Source: Petrolisthes cinctipes (lineage: Eukaryota; Arthropoda; Malacostraca; Decapoda; Porcellanidae). From it: a stretch of DNA of 64,000 bases. The notes below the pieces were generated by a model. That model was given only the letters and a program-made list of their open reading frames with translations, ran no database searches and had not been told where the DNA came from. The position numbers and the translations under genes were made by a program. This document shows, one piece after another, positions 37,001-49,583 of the stretch (its first letter is position 1; the number at the start of each line of letters is the position of its first letter). Location of the stretch: NCBI GenBank assembly GCA_033782935.1, contig JAWQEG010000128.1, forward strand, positions 1,240,001 through 1,304,000. Direction: 5' to 3'.

Positions 37001-39708
37001 TCTCAAATTCAGTCCCAAAACACCCGAAAATTCGATATTTAGAGGTCCCAGAAGGTATCTGTACATGCCTACACTGTGTTAGAGTATTTTCAAAATACAG
37101 GCCAAAAACATACTGAAAATCGATCTTTTAGGTGCCCAAAAGTCGATATGTGCATGCATCTTCTGTACCCGTTTATATCTCAAATTCTGGCCCTAAACAC
37201 CCGAAAATTCGATATTTTGGGGTCCCAGAAGCGATCTGTACATGCCTACTCGGTGTTAGAGTATTTTCAAAATTCAGGCCCAAAACATGCTTAAATCGAT
37301 ATTTTTGGTGCCCAAAGTCAATATGTGCATGTATCTTCTGTACCCGTTTATATCTCGAATTCAGGCTCAAAACACCCGAAAATTCAATATTTTGGGGTCC
37401 CAGAAGCAATGTGTACAGTGCTAGAATATTTTCAAAATATAGGCTAAAAACATGCTAAAAATCGATCTTTTAGGTGCCAAAAATTCGATATCTCAAATTC
37501 AGTCCCAAAACACCCGAAAATTCGATAGTTAGGGGTCCCAGAAGCGATCTGTACATGCCTACTCCGTGTTAGAGTATTTTCAAAATACATGCTCAAAACA
37601 TACTGAAAATCGATCTTTTAGGTGCACAAAAGTCGATATGTGCATGCATCTTCAGTACCCGTTTATATCTCAAATTCAGGCTCAAAACACCCGAAAATTC
37701 AATATTTTGGGGTCCCAGAAGCAATCTGTACATGCCTACTCACTGTTAGAGTATTTTCAAAATACAGGCCCAAAACATGCTGAAATTCGATATTTTAGAT
37801 GCCCAAAGTCAATATGTGCATGTATCTTCTGTACCCGTTTATATCTCAAATTCAGGCTCAAAACACCCGAAAATACAATATTTTGGGATCCCAGAAGCAA
37901 TCTGTACATGCATACACAGTGCTAGAATATTTTCAAAATATAGGCTAAAAACATGCTAAAAATCGACATTTTAGGTGCCAAAAAATCGATATCTCAAATT
38001 CAGTCCCAAAACACCCGAAAATTCGATATTTAGAGGTCCCAGAAGGTATCTGTACATGCCTACTCCGTGTTAGAGTATTTTCAAAATACAGGCCAAAAAC
38101 ATACTGAAAATCGATCTTTTAGGTGCCCAAAAGTCGATATGTGCATGTATCTTCTGTACCCGTTTATATCTCAAATTCAGGCTCAAAACACCCGAAAATT
38201 CAATATTTTGGGGTCCCAGAAGCAATCTGTACATGCCTACACTGTGCTAGAATATTTTCAAAATATAGGCTAAAAACATGCTAAAAATCGACATTTTAGG
38301 TGCCAAAAAATCGATATCTCAAATTCAGTCCCAAAACACCCGAAAATTCGATATTTAGAGGTCCCTGAAGGTATCTGTACATGCCTACACTGTGTTAGAG
38401 TATTTTCAAAATACAGGCCAAAACCATACTGAAAATCAATCTTTTAGGTGCACAAAGGTCGATATGTGCATGCATCTTCTGTACCCGTTTATATCTCAAA
38501 TTCTGGCCCTAAACACCCGAAAATTCGATATTTTGGGGTCCCAGAAGCGATCTGTACATGCCTACTCCGTGTTAGAGTATTTTCAAAATACAGGCCAAAA
38601 ACATGCTGAAAATCGATATTTTTGGTGCCCAAAGTCAATATGTGCATGTATCTTCTGTACCCGTTTATATCTCAAATTCAGGCTCAAAACACCCGAAAAT
38701 TCAATATTTTGGGGTCCCAGAAGCAATCTGTACAGTGCTAGAATATTTTCAAAATATAGGCTAAAATCATGCTAAAAATCGATCTTTTAGGTGCCAAAAA
38801 GTCGATATCTCAAATTCAGTCCCAAAACACCCGAAAATTCGATATTTAGGGGTCCCAGAAGCGATCTGTACATGCCTACTCCGTGTTAGAGTATTTTCAA
38901 AATACATGCTCAAAACATACTGAAAATCGATCTTTTAGGTGCACAAAAGTCGATATGTGCATGCATCTTCAGTACCCGTTTATATCTCAAATTCAGGCTC
39001 AAAACACCCGAAAATTCAATATTTTGGGGTCCCAGAAGCAATCTGAACATGCCTACTCAGTGCTAGAATATTTTCAAAATATAGGCTAAAAACATGCTAA
39101 AAATCGATCTTTTAGGTGCCAAAAAGTCGATATCTCAAATTCAGTCCCAAAACACCCGAAAAATCGATATTTAGGGGTCCCAGAAGCGATCTGTACATGC
39201 CTACTCCGTGTTAGAGTATTTTCAAAATACATGCTCAAAACATACTGAAAATCGATCTTTTAGGTGCACAAAAGTCGATATGTGCATGCATCTTCAGTAC
39301 CCGTTTATATCTCAAATTCAGGCTCAAAATACCCGAAAATTCAATATTTTGGGGTCCCAGAAGCAATCTGTACATGCCTACTCAGTGCTAGAATATTTTC
39401 AGAATATAGGCTAAAAACATGCTAAAAATCGATCTTTTAGGTGCCAAAAGTCAATATGTGCATGTATCTTCTGTACCCGTTTATATCTCAAATTCAGGCT
39501 CAAAACACCCGAAAATTCAATATTTTGGGGTCCCAGAAGCAATCTGTACATGCCTACACAGTGCTAGAATATTTTCAAAATATAGGCTAAAAACATGCTA
39601 AAAATCGACATTTTAGGTGCCAAAAAATCGATATCTCAAATTCAGTCCCAAAACACCCGAAAATTCGATATTTAGAGGTCCCAGAAGGTATCTGTACATG
39701 CCTAGTCC
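34098..39708 (+). repeat. Block rich in B-less A-C units
   Basis: Order: C2 34098, A2-B2-C1 34246, A1 34747, C2 34923, A2-type 35071 (one base long), B1 35249, C2 35425, A2-B2-C 35573, A1-B1-C2 36074, A2-B2-C2 36575, A2 37076, B2d10 37253 (two bases short, ATGCTTAAATCG), C1 37418, A1-B1-C2 37566, A 38067, C2 38244, A2 38392, B2d10 38569, C1 38735, A1 38883, C1 39060, A1 39208, C1/B fusion 39385, C2 39561. Units without B occur at 34747, 38067, 38883 and in the 39708-39885 pair. Confidence 0.83.
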
Positions 39709-40556
39709 GTGTTAGAGTATTTTCAAAATACAGGCCAAAAACATACTGAAAATCGATCTTTTAGGTGCCCAAAAGTCGATATGTGCATGCATCTTTTGTA
39801 CCCGTTTATATCTCAAATTCAGGCTCAAAACACCCGAAAATTCGATATTTTGGGGTCCCAGAAGCAATCTGTACATGCCTACTCAGTGCTAGAATATTTT
39901 CAAAATATAGGCTAAAAACATGCTAAAAATCGATCTTTTAGGTGCCAAAAAGTCGATATCTCAAATTCAGTCCCAAAACACCCGAAAATTCGATATTTAG
40001 GGGTCCCAGAAGCGATCTGTACATGCCTACTCCGTGTTAGAGTATTTTCAAAATACATGCTCAAAACATACTGAAAATCGATCTTTTAGGTGCACAAAAG
40101 TCGATATGTGCATGCATCTTCAGTACCCGTTTATATCTCAAATTCAGGCTCAAAACACCCGAAAATTCAATATTTTGGGGTCCCAGAAGCAATCTGTACA
40201 TGCCTACTCAGTGTTAGAGTATTTTCAAGATACAGGCCCAAAACATGCTGAAAATCGATATTTTAGATGCCCAAAGTCAATATGTGCATGTATCTTCTGT
40301 ACCCGTTTATATCTCAAATTCAGGCTCAAAACACCCGAAAATTCAATATTTTGGGGTCCCAGAAGCAATCTGTACATGCCTACACAGTGCTAGAATATTT
40401 TCAAAATATAGGCTAAAAACATGCTAAAAATCGACATTTTAGGTGCCAAAAAATCGATATCTCAAATTCAGTCCCAAAACACCCGAGAATTCGATATTTA
40501 GAGGTCCCAAAAGGTATCTGTACATGCCTACTCCGTGTTAGAGTATTTTCAAAATA

Positions 40557-40645
40557 CAGGCCAAAAACATACTGAAAATCGATCTTTTAGGTGCCCAAAA
40601 GTCGATATGTGCATGCATCTTCTGTACCCGTTTATATCTCAAATT
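40557..40645 (+). repeat. Ancestral subrepeat, left half (89 bp)
   Basis: Starting at CAGGCC, this half of an A2 monomer aligns with the next 88 bp. Shared blocks in order are GGCC, AAACA, GAAAA, TCGAT, TTTT, GG, CCCA, AAG, CGAT, TGT, CATGC and CAAA/AAAAT. By hand I count about 60 identities in 90 columns with three single-base gaps, strongest in the first 60 bp. The 29-bp block lost from class C lies in the right part of this half. Confidence 0.8.
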
Positions 40646-40733
40646 CTGGCCCTAAACACCCGAAAATTCGATATTTTGGGGTCCCAGAAGCGATCTGTAC
40701 ATGCCTACTCCGTGTTAGAGTATTTTCAAAATA
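40646..40733 (+). repeat. Ancestral subrepeat, right half (88 bp)
   Basis: Starting at CTGGCC, this is the second half of the same dimer and runs through the next monomer boundary to AAAATA. It carries TTCGATATTTTGGGGTCCCA, CGATCTGTACATGC and the 15-bp dyad. The left half has no matching dyad, so the dyad arose after the halves diverged or was lost from the left one. Confidence 0.8.
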
Positions 40734-42704
40734 CAGGCCAAAAACATGCTGAAAATCGATATTTTTGGTGCCCAAAGTCAATATGTGCATGTATCTTCTG
40801 TACCCGTTTTTATCTCAAATTCAGGCTCAAAACACCCGAAAATTCAATATTTTGGGGTCCCAGAAGCAATCTGTACATGCCTACTCAGTGCTAGAATATT
40901 TTCAAAATATAGGCTAAAAACATGCTAAAAATCGATCTTTTAGGTGCCAAAAATTCGATATCTCAAATTCAGTCCCAAAACACCCGAAAATTCGATATTT
41001 AGGGGTCCCAGAAGCGATCTGTACATGCCTACTCCGTGTTAGAGTATTTTCAAAATACATGCTCAAAACATACTGAAAATCGATCTTTTAGGTGCACAAA
41101 AGTCGATATGTGCATGCATCTTCAGTACCCGTTTATATCTCAAATTCAGGCTCAAAACACCCGAAAATTCAATATTTTGGGGTCCTAGAAGCAATCTGTA
41201 CATGCCTACTCAGTGTTAGAGTATTTTCAAAATACAGGCCCAAAACATGCTGAAAATCGATATTTTAGATGCCCAAAGTCAATATGTGCATGTATCTTCT
41301 GTACCCGTTTATGTCTAAAATTCAGGCTCAAAATACCCGAAAATTCAATATTTTGGGGTCCCAGAAGCAATCTGTACATGCCTACACAGTGCTAGAATAT
41401 TTTCAAAATATAGGCTAAAAACATGCTAAAAATCGACATTTTAGGTGCCAAAAAATCGATATCTCAAATTCAGTCCCAAAACAACCGAAAATTCGATATT
41501 TAGAGGTCCCAGAAGGTATCTGTACATGCCTACTCCGTGTTAGAGTATTTTCAAAATACAGGCCAAAAACATACTGAAAATCGATCTTTTAGGTGCCCAA
41601 AAGTCGATATGTGCATGCATCTTCAGTACCCGTTTATATCTCAAATTCAGGCTCAAAACCCCCGAAAATTCAATATTTTGGGGTTCCAGAAGCAATCTGT
41701 ACATGCCTACTCAGTGTTAGAGTATTTTCAAAATACAGGCCCAAAACATGCTGAAAATCGATATTTTAGATGCCCAAAGTCAATATGTGCATGTATCTTC
41801 TGTACCCGTTTATATCTCAAATTCTGGCCCTAAACACCCGAAAATTCAATATTTTGGGGTCCCAGAAGCGATCTGTACATGCCTACTCCGTGTTAGAGTA
41901 TTTTCAAAATTCAGGCCCAAAACATGCTGAAAATCGATATTTTTGGGTCCCAAAGTCAATATGTGCATGTATCTTCTGTACCCGTTTATATCTCAAATTC
42001 AGGCTCAAAACACCCGAAAATTCAATATTTTGGGGTCCCAGAAGCAATCTGTACAGTGCTAGAATATTTTCAAAATATAGGCTAAAAACATGCTAAAAAT
42101 CGGTCTTTTAGTTGCCAAAAAGTCGATATCTCAAATTCAGGCTCAAAACACCCGAAAATTCGATATTTAGGGGTCCCAGAAGCGATCTGTACATGCCTAC
42201 TCCGTTTTAGAGTATTTTCAAAATACATGCTCAAAACATACTGAAAATCGATCTTTTAGGTGCACAAAAGTCGATATGTGCATGCATCTTCAGTACCCGT
42301 TTATATCTCAAATTCAGGCTCAAAACACCCGAAAATTCAATATTTTGGGGTCCTAGAAGCAATCTGTACATGCCTACTCAGTGTTAGAGTATTTTCAAAA
42401 TACAGGCCCAAAACATGCTGAAAATCGATATTTTAGATGCCCAAAGACAATATGTGCATGTATCTTCTGTACCCGTTTATATCTCAAATTCAGGCTCAAA
42501 ACACCCGAAAATTCAATATTTTGGGGTCCCAGAAGCAATCTGTACATGCCTACACAGTGCTAGAATATTTTCAAAATATAGGCTAAAAACATGCTAAAAA
42601 TCGACATTTTAGGTGCCAAAAAATCGATATCTCAAATTCAGTCCCAAAACAACCGAAAATTCGATATTTAGAGGTCCCAGAAGGTATCTGTACATGCCTA
42701 CTCC

Positions 42705-45505
42705 GTGTTAGAGTATTTTCAAAATACAGGCCAAAAACATACTGAAAATCGATCTTTTAGGTGCCCAAAAGTCGATATGTGCATGCATCTTCAGTACCCG
42801 TTTATATCTCAAATTCAGGCTCAAAACACCCGAAAATTCAATATTTTGGGGTTCCAGAAGCAATCTGTACATGCCTACTCCGTGTTAGAGTATTTTCAAA
42901 ATTCAGGCCCAAAACATGCTGAAAATCGATATTTTTGGGGCCCAAAGTCAATATGTGCATGTATCTTCTGTACCCGTTTATATCTCAAATTCAGGCTCAA
43001 AACACCCGAAAATTCAATATTTTGGGGTCCCAGAAGCAATCTGTACAGTGCTAGAATATTTTCAAAATATAGGCTAAAAACATGCTAAAAATCGATCTTT
43101 TAGGTGCCAAAAAGTCGATATCTCAAATTCAGTCCCAAAACACCCGAAAATTCGATATTTAGGGGTCCCAGAAGCGATCTGTACATGCCTACTCCGTTTT
43201 AGAGTATTTTCAAAATACATGCTCAAAACATACTGAAAATCGATCTTTTAGGTGCACAAAAGTCGATATGTGCATGCATCTTCAGTACCCGTTTATATCT
43301 CAAATTCAGGCTCAAAACACCCGAAAATTCAATATTTTGGGGTCCCAGAAGCAATCTGTACATGCCTACTCAGTGTTAGAGTATTTTCAAAATACAGGCC
43401 CAAAACATGCTGAAAATCGATATTTTAGATGCCCAAAGTCAATATGTGCATGTATATTCTGTACCCGTTTATATCTCAAATTCAGGCTCAAAACACCTGA
43501 AAATTCAATATTTTGGGGTCCCAGAAGCAATCTGTACATGCCTACACAGTGCTAGAATATTTTCAAAATATAGGCTAAAAACATGCTAAAAATCGACATT
43601 TTAGGTGCCAAATAATCGATATCTCAAATTCAGTCCCAAAACACCCGAAAATTCGATATTTAGAGGTCCCAGAAGGTATCTGTACATGCCTACTCCGTGT
43701 TAGAGTATTTTCAAAATACAGGCCAAAAACATACTGAAAATCGATCTTTTAGGTGCCCAAAAGTCGATATGTGCATGCATCTTCTGTACCCGTTTATATC
43801 TCAAATTCTGGCCCTAAACACCCGAAAATTCGATATTTTGGGGTCCCATAAGCGATCTGTACATGCCTACTCCGTGTTAGAGTATTTTCAAAATACAGGA
43901 AAAAAAACATGCTGAAAATCGATATTTTTGGTGCCCAAAGTCAATATGTGCATGTATCTTCTGTACCCGTTTTTATCTCAAATTCAGGCTCAAAACACCC
44001 GAAAATTCAATATTTTGGGGTCCCAGAAGCAATCTGTACAGTGCTAGAATATTTTCAAAATATAGGCTAAAAACATGCTAAAAATCGATCTTTTAGGTGC
44101 CAAAAATTCGATATCTCAAATTCAGTCCCAAAACACCCGAAAATTCGATATTTAGGGGTCCCAGAAGCGATCTGTACATGCCTAATCCGTGTTAGAGTAT
44201 TTTCAAAATACATGCTCAAAACATACTGAAAATCGATCTTTTAGGTGCACAAAAGTCGATATGTGCATGTATCTTCTGTACCCGTTTATATCTCAAATTC
44301 AGGCTCAAAACACCCGAAAATTCAATATTTTGGGGTCCCAGAAGCAATCTGTACATGCCTACACAGTGCTAGAATATTTTCAAAATATAGACTAAAAACA
44401 TGCTAAAAATCGATCTTTTAGGTGCCAAAAAATCGATATCTCAAATTCAGTCCCAAAACACCCGAAAATTCGATATTTAGAGGTCTCAGAAGGTATCTGT
44501 ACATGCCTACTCCGTGTTAGAGTATTTTCAAAATACAGGCCAAAAACATACTGAAAATCGATCTTTTAGGTGCCCAAAAGTCGATATGTGCATGCATCTT
44601 CTGTACCCGTTTATATCTCAAATTCTGGCCCTAAACACCCGAAAATTCGATATTTTGGGGTCCCAGAAGCGATCTGTACATGCCTACTCCGTGTTAGAGT
44701 ATTTTCAAAATTCAGGCCCAAAACATGCTGAAAATCGATATTTTTGGGGCCCAAAGTCAATATGTGCATGTATCTTCTGTACCCGTTTATATCTCAAATT
44801 CAGGCTCAAAACACCTGAAAATTCAATATTTTGGGGTCCCAGAAGCAATCTGTACAGTGCTAGAATATTTTCAAAATATTGGCTAAAAACATGCTAAAAA
44901 TCGATCTTTTAGGTGCCAAAAAGTCGATATCTCAAATTCAGTCCCAAAACACCCGAAAATTCGATATTTAGGGGTCCCAGAAGCGATCTGTACATGCCTA
45001 CTCCGTTTTAGCGTATTTTTAAAATACATGCTCAAAACATACTGAAAATCGATCTTTTAGGTGCACAAAAGTCGATATGTGCATGCATCTTCAGTACCCG
45101 TTTATATCTCAAATTCAGGCTCAAAACACCCATAAATTCAATATTTTGGGGTCCCAGAAGCAATCTGTACATGCCTACTCAGTGTTAGAGTATTTTCAAA
45201 ATACAGGCCCAAAACATGCTGAAAATCGATATTTTAGATGCCCAAAGTCAATATGTGCATGTATCTTCTGTACCCGTTTATATCTCAAATTCAGGCTCAA
45301 AATACCTGAAAATTTAATATTTTGGGGTCCCAGAAGCAATCTGTACATGCCTACACAGTGCTAGAATATTTTTAAAATATAGGCTAAAAAGATGCTAAAA
45401 ATCGACATTTTAGGTGCCAAAAAATCGATATATCAAATTCAGTCCCAAAACACCCGAAAATTCGATATTTAGAGGTCCCAGAAGGTATCTGTACATGCCT
45501 ACACT
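42705..45505 (+). repeat. Right-copy block with an extra ~1.3 kb
   Basis: Order: A 42705, B2d10 42882, C1 43048, A1 43196, B1 43373, C2 43549, A2 43697, B2d10 43874 (AGGAAAAAAAACATG), C1 44041, A1 44189, C 44366, A2 44514, B2d10 44691, C1 44857, A1 45005 (TATTTTTAAAATAC), B1 45182, C2 45358. Compared with the left copy, the B1/A2 hybrid of 18985 is lost. Between 43697 and 45506 there are 1308 bp more than between 19976 and 20477. Confidence 0.82.
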
Positions 45506-46507
45506 GTGTTAGAGTATTTTCAAAATACAGGCCAAAAACATACTGAAAATCGATCTTTTAGGTGCCCAAAAGTCGATATGTGCATGCATCTTCTGTACCC
45601 GTTTATATCTCAAATTCTGTCCCTAAACACCCGAAAATTCGATATTTTGGGGTTCCAGAAGCGATCTGTACATGCCTACTCCGTGTTAGAGTATTTTCAA
45701 AATACAGGCCCAAAACATGCTGAAAATCGATATTTTTGGTGCCCAAAGTCAATATGTGCATGTATCTTATGTACCCGTTTTTATCTCAAATTCAGGCTCA
45801 AAACACCCGAAAATTCAATATTTTGGGGTCCCAGAAGCAATCTGTACATGCCTTCTCAGTGCTAGAATATTTTCAAAATATAGGCTAAAAACATGCTAAA
45901 AATCGATCTTTTAGGTGCCAAAAAGTCGATATCTCAAATTCAGTCCCAAAACACACGAAAATTCGATATTTAGGGGTCCCAGAAGCGATCTTTACATGCC
46001 TACTCCGTGTTAGAGTATTTTCAAAATACATGCTCAAAACATACTGAAAATCGATCTTTTAGGTGCACAAAACTCGATATGTGCATGCATCTTCAGTACC
46101 CGTTTATATCTCAAATTCAGGCTCAAAACACCCGAAAATTCAATATTTTGGGGTCCCAGAAGCAATCTGTACATGCCTACTCAGTGTTAGAGTATTTTCA
46201 AAATACAGGCCCAAAACATGCTGAAAATCGATATTTTAGATGCCCAAAGTCAATATGTGCATGTATCTTCTGTACCCGTTTATATCTCAAATTCAGGCTC
46301 AAAACACCCGAAAATTCAATATTTTGGGGTCCCAGAAGCAATCTGTACATGCCTACACAGTGCTAGAATATTTTCAAAATATAGGCTAAAAACATGCTAA
46401 AAATCGACATTTTAGGTGCCAAAAAATCGATATCTCAAATTCAGTCCCAAAACAACCGAAAATTCGATATTTAGAGGTCCCAGAAGGTATCTGTACATGC
46501 CTACTCC
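45506..46507 (+). repeat. Two exact 501-bp trimers
   Basis: A2-B2-C1 at 45506 and A1-B1-C2 at 46007, collinear with 20477 and 20978. Both copies share TTCTGTCCCTAAAC, CGATCTTTACATG and AAAACTCGATATG, which are rare elsewhere. Confidence 0.88.
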
Positions 46508-49500
46508 GTGTTAGAGTATTTTCAAAATACAGGCCAAAAACATACTGAAAATCGATCTTTTAGGTGCCCAAAAGTCGATATGTGCATGCATCTTCTGTAC
46601 CCGTTTATATCTCAAATTCTGGCCCTAAACACCCGAAAATTCGAAATTTTGGGGTCCCAGAAGCAATCTGTACATGCCTACACAGTGCTAGAATATTTTC
46701 AAAATATAGGCTAAAAATATGCTAAAAATCGATCATTTAGGTGCCAAAAAGTCGATATCTCAAATTCAGTCCCAAAACACCCGAAAATTCGATATTTAGG
46801 GGTCACAGAAGCGATCTGTACATGCCTACTCCGTGTTAGAGTATTTTCAAAATACATGCTCAAAACATACTGAAAATCGATCTTTTAGGTGCACAAAAGT
46901 CGATATGTGCATGCATCTTCTGTACCCGTTTATATCTCAAATTCAGGCTCAAAACACCCGAAAATTCAATATTTTGGGGTCCCAGAAGCAATCTGTACAG
47001 TGCTAGAATATTTTCAAAATATAGGCTAAAAACATGCTAAAAATCGATCTTTTAGGTGCCAAAAATTCGATATCTCAAATTCAGTCCCAAAACACCCGAA
47101 AATTCGATATTTAGGGGTCCCAGAAGCGATCTGTACATGCCTACTCCGTGTTAGAGTATTTTCAAAATACATGCTCAAAACATACTGAAAATCGATCTTT
47201 TAGGTGCACAAAAGTCGATATGTGCATGCATCTTCAGTACCCGTTTATATCTCTAATTCAGGCTCAAAACACCCGAAAATTCAATATTTTGGGGTTCCAG
47301 AAGCAATCTGTACATGCCTACTCAGTGTTAGAGTATTTTCAAAATACAGGCCCAAAACATGCTGAAAATCGATATTTTAGATGCCCAAAGTCAATATGTG
47401 CATGTATCTTCTGTACCCGTTTATATCTCAAATTCTGGCCCTAAACACCCGAAAATTCAATATTTTGGGGTCCCAGAAGCGATCTGTACATGCCTACTCC
47501 GTGTTAGAGTATTTTCAAAATTCAGGCCCAAAACATGCTGAAAATCGATATTTTTAGGGCCCAAAGTCAATATGTGCATGTATCTTCTGTACCCGTTTAT
47601 ATCTCAAATTCAGGCTCAAAACACCCGAAATTTCACTATTTTGGGGTCCCAGAAGCAATCTGTACAGTGCTAGAATATTTTCAAAATATAGGCTAAAAAC
47701 ATGCTAAAAATCGATCTTTTAGGTGCCAAAAATTCGATATCTCAAATTCAGTCCCAAAACACCCGAAAATTCGATATTTAGGGGTCCCAGAAGCGATCTG
47801 TACATGCCTACTCCATTTAAGAGTATTTTCAAAATACATGCTCAAAACATACTGAAAATCGATCTTTTAGGTGCACAAAAGTCGATATGTGCATGCATCT
47901 TCAGTACCCGTTTATATCTCAAATTCAGGCTCAAAACACCCGAAAATTCAATATTTTGGGGTCCCAGAAGCAATCTGTACATGCCTACTCAGTGTTAGAG
48001 TATTTTCAAAATACAGGCCCAAAACATGCTGAAAATCGATATTTTAGATGCCCAAAGTCAATATGTGCATGTATATTATGTACCCGTTTATATCTCAAAT
48101 TCAGGCTCAAAACACCTGAAAATTCAATATTTTGGGGTCCCAGAAGCAATCTGTACATGCCTACACAGTGCTAGAATATTTTCAAAATATAGGCTAAAAA
48201 CATGCTAAAAATCGACATTTTAGGTGCCAGAGTCCGATATCTCAAATTCAGTCCCAAAACACCCGAAAATTCGATATTTAGGGGTCCCAGAAGGTATCTG
48301 TACATGCCTACTCCGTGTTAGAGTATTTTCAAAATACAGGCCAAAAACATACTGAAAATCGATCTTTTAGGTGCCCAAAAGTCGATATGTGCATGCATCT
48401 TCTGTACCCGTTTATATCTCAAATTCTGGCCCTAAACACCCGAAAATTCGATATTTTGGGGTCCCAGAAGCGATCTGTACATGCCTACTCCGTGTTAGAG
48501 TATTTTTAAAATACAGGCCAAAAACATGCTGAAAATCGATATTTTTCGTGCCCAAAGTCAATATGTGCATGTATTTTCTGTACCCGTTTTTATCTCAAAT
48601 TCAGGCTCAAAACACCCGAAAATTCAATATTTTGGGGTCCCAGAAGCAATCTGTACAGTGCTAGAATATTTTCAAAATATAGGCTAAAAACATGCTAAAA
48701 ATCTATCTTTTAGGTGCCAAAAAGTCGATATCTCAAATTCAGTCCCAAAACACCCGAAAATTCGATATTTAGGGGTCCCAGAAGCGATCTGTACATGCCT
48801 ACTCCGTGTTAGAGTATTTTCAAAATACATGCTCAAAACATACTGAAAATCGATCTTTTAGGTGCACAAAAGTCGATATGTGCATGCATCTTCAGTACCC
48901 GTTTATATCTCAAATTCATTCTCAAAACACCCGAAAATTCAATATTTTGGGGTCCCAGAAGGTATCTGTACATGCCTACTCAGTGTTAGAGTATTTTCAA
49001 AATACAGGCCCAAAACATGCTGAAAATCGATATTTTAGATGCCCAAAGTCAATATGTGCATGTATCTTCTGTACCCGTTTATATCTCAAATTCAGGCTCA
49101 AAATACCTGAAAATTTAATATTTTGGGGTCCCAGAAGCAATCTGTACATGCCTACACAGTGCTAGAATATTTTTAAAATATAGGCTAAAAAGATGCTAAA
49201 AATCGACATTTTAGGTGCCAAAAAATCGATATATCAAATTCAGTCCCAAAACACCCGAAAATTCGATATTTAGAGGTCCCAGAAGGTATCTGTACATGCC
49301 TACACTGTGTTAGAGTATTTTCAAAATACAGGCCAAAAACATACTGAAAATCGATCTTTTAGGTGCCCAAAAGTCGATATGTGCATGCATCTTCTGTACC
49401 CGTTTATATCTCAAATTCTGTCCCTAAACACCCGAAAATTCGATATTTTGGGGTTCCAGAAGCGATCTGTACATGCCTACTCCGTGTTAGAGTATTTTCA

Positions 49501-49583
49501 AAATACAGGCCCAAAACATGCTGAAAATCGATATTTTTGGTGCCCAAAGTCAATATGTGCATGTATCTTATGTACCCGTTTTT
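46284..49583 (+). repeat. 3300-bp tandem repeat, copy 1
   Basis: Monomer order from 46508: A2, C1 46685, A1d10 46833, C1 47000, A1 47148, B1/A2 47325, B2d10 47501, C1 47667, A1 47815, B1 47992, C2 48168 (one base short, GCCAGAGTCCGATATC), A2 48315, B2d10 48492, C1 48658, A1-B1-C2 48806, A2-B2-C2 49307. Bases 46284-49103 match 49584-52403 at every marker I compared, including rare ones such as ATCTCTAATTCAGG and AAATTTCACTATTTTGG. The last 480 bp instead match about 45303-45782 (offset 3801), so the unit boundary is mosaic. Confidence 0.88.

Larger units (their letters stand above)
14912..39635. repeat. Left copy of a ~24.7-kb tandem segmental duplication
   Basis: From about 14912 the sequence matches that starting at 39636 (offset 24724). 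They share rare variants such as CCTAGTCCGTG before the A monomer at 14985/39709, CATCTTTTGTACCCG in that monomer, and CAAGATACAGG at 15503/40227. Left of 14912 the copies differ (GATATATC here, GATATCTC there). Collinear matches continue with changing offsets (24900, 23897, 23721, 25029, 24673, 28316, 29365, 29687, 29864) to the right edge of the window. Because the right copy starts where the left one ends, the arrangement is tandem. Confidence 0.8.
39709..42704 (+). repeat. Right-copy block matching 14985-18807
   Basis: Order: A2-type 39709, C1 39886, A1-B1-C2 40034, A2-B2-C1 40535, A1-B1-C2 41036, A 41537, B1/A2 hybrid 41714, B2d10 41890, C1 42056, A1 42204, B1 42381, C2 42557. The B1 at 42381 has the AAAGACAATATG mark of the left B1 at 18484, not that at 17482. 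One hexamer (left 17482-18483, 1002 bp) is therefore missing here. Confidence 0.83.

Noticed and set aside
40646..40662. CCCTAAA, the plant-type telomere motif, inside A2 monomers
   Set aside because: Only single copies occur, at one fixed place in A2 (GGCCCTAAACACCC). Related monomers read GGCTCAAAACACCC, so it is a substitution variant, not telomeric repeats.
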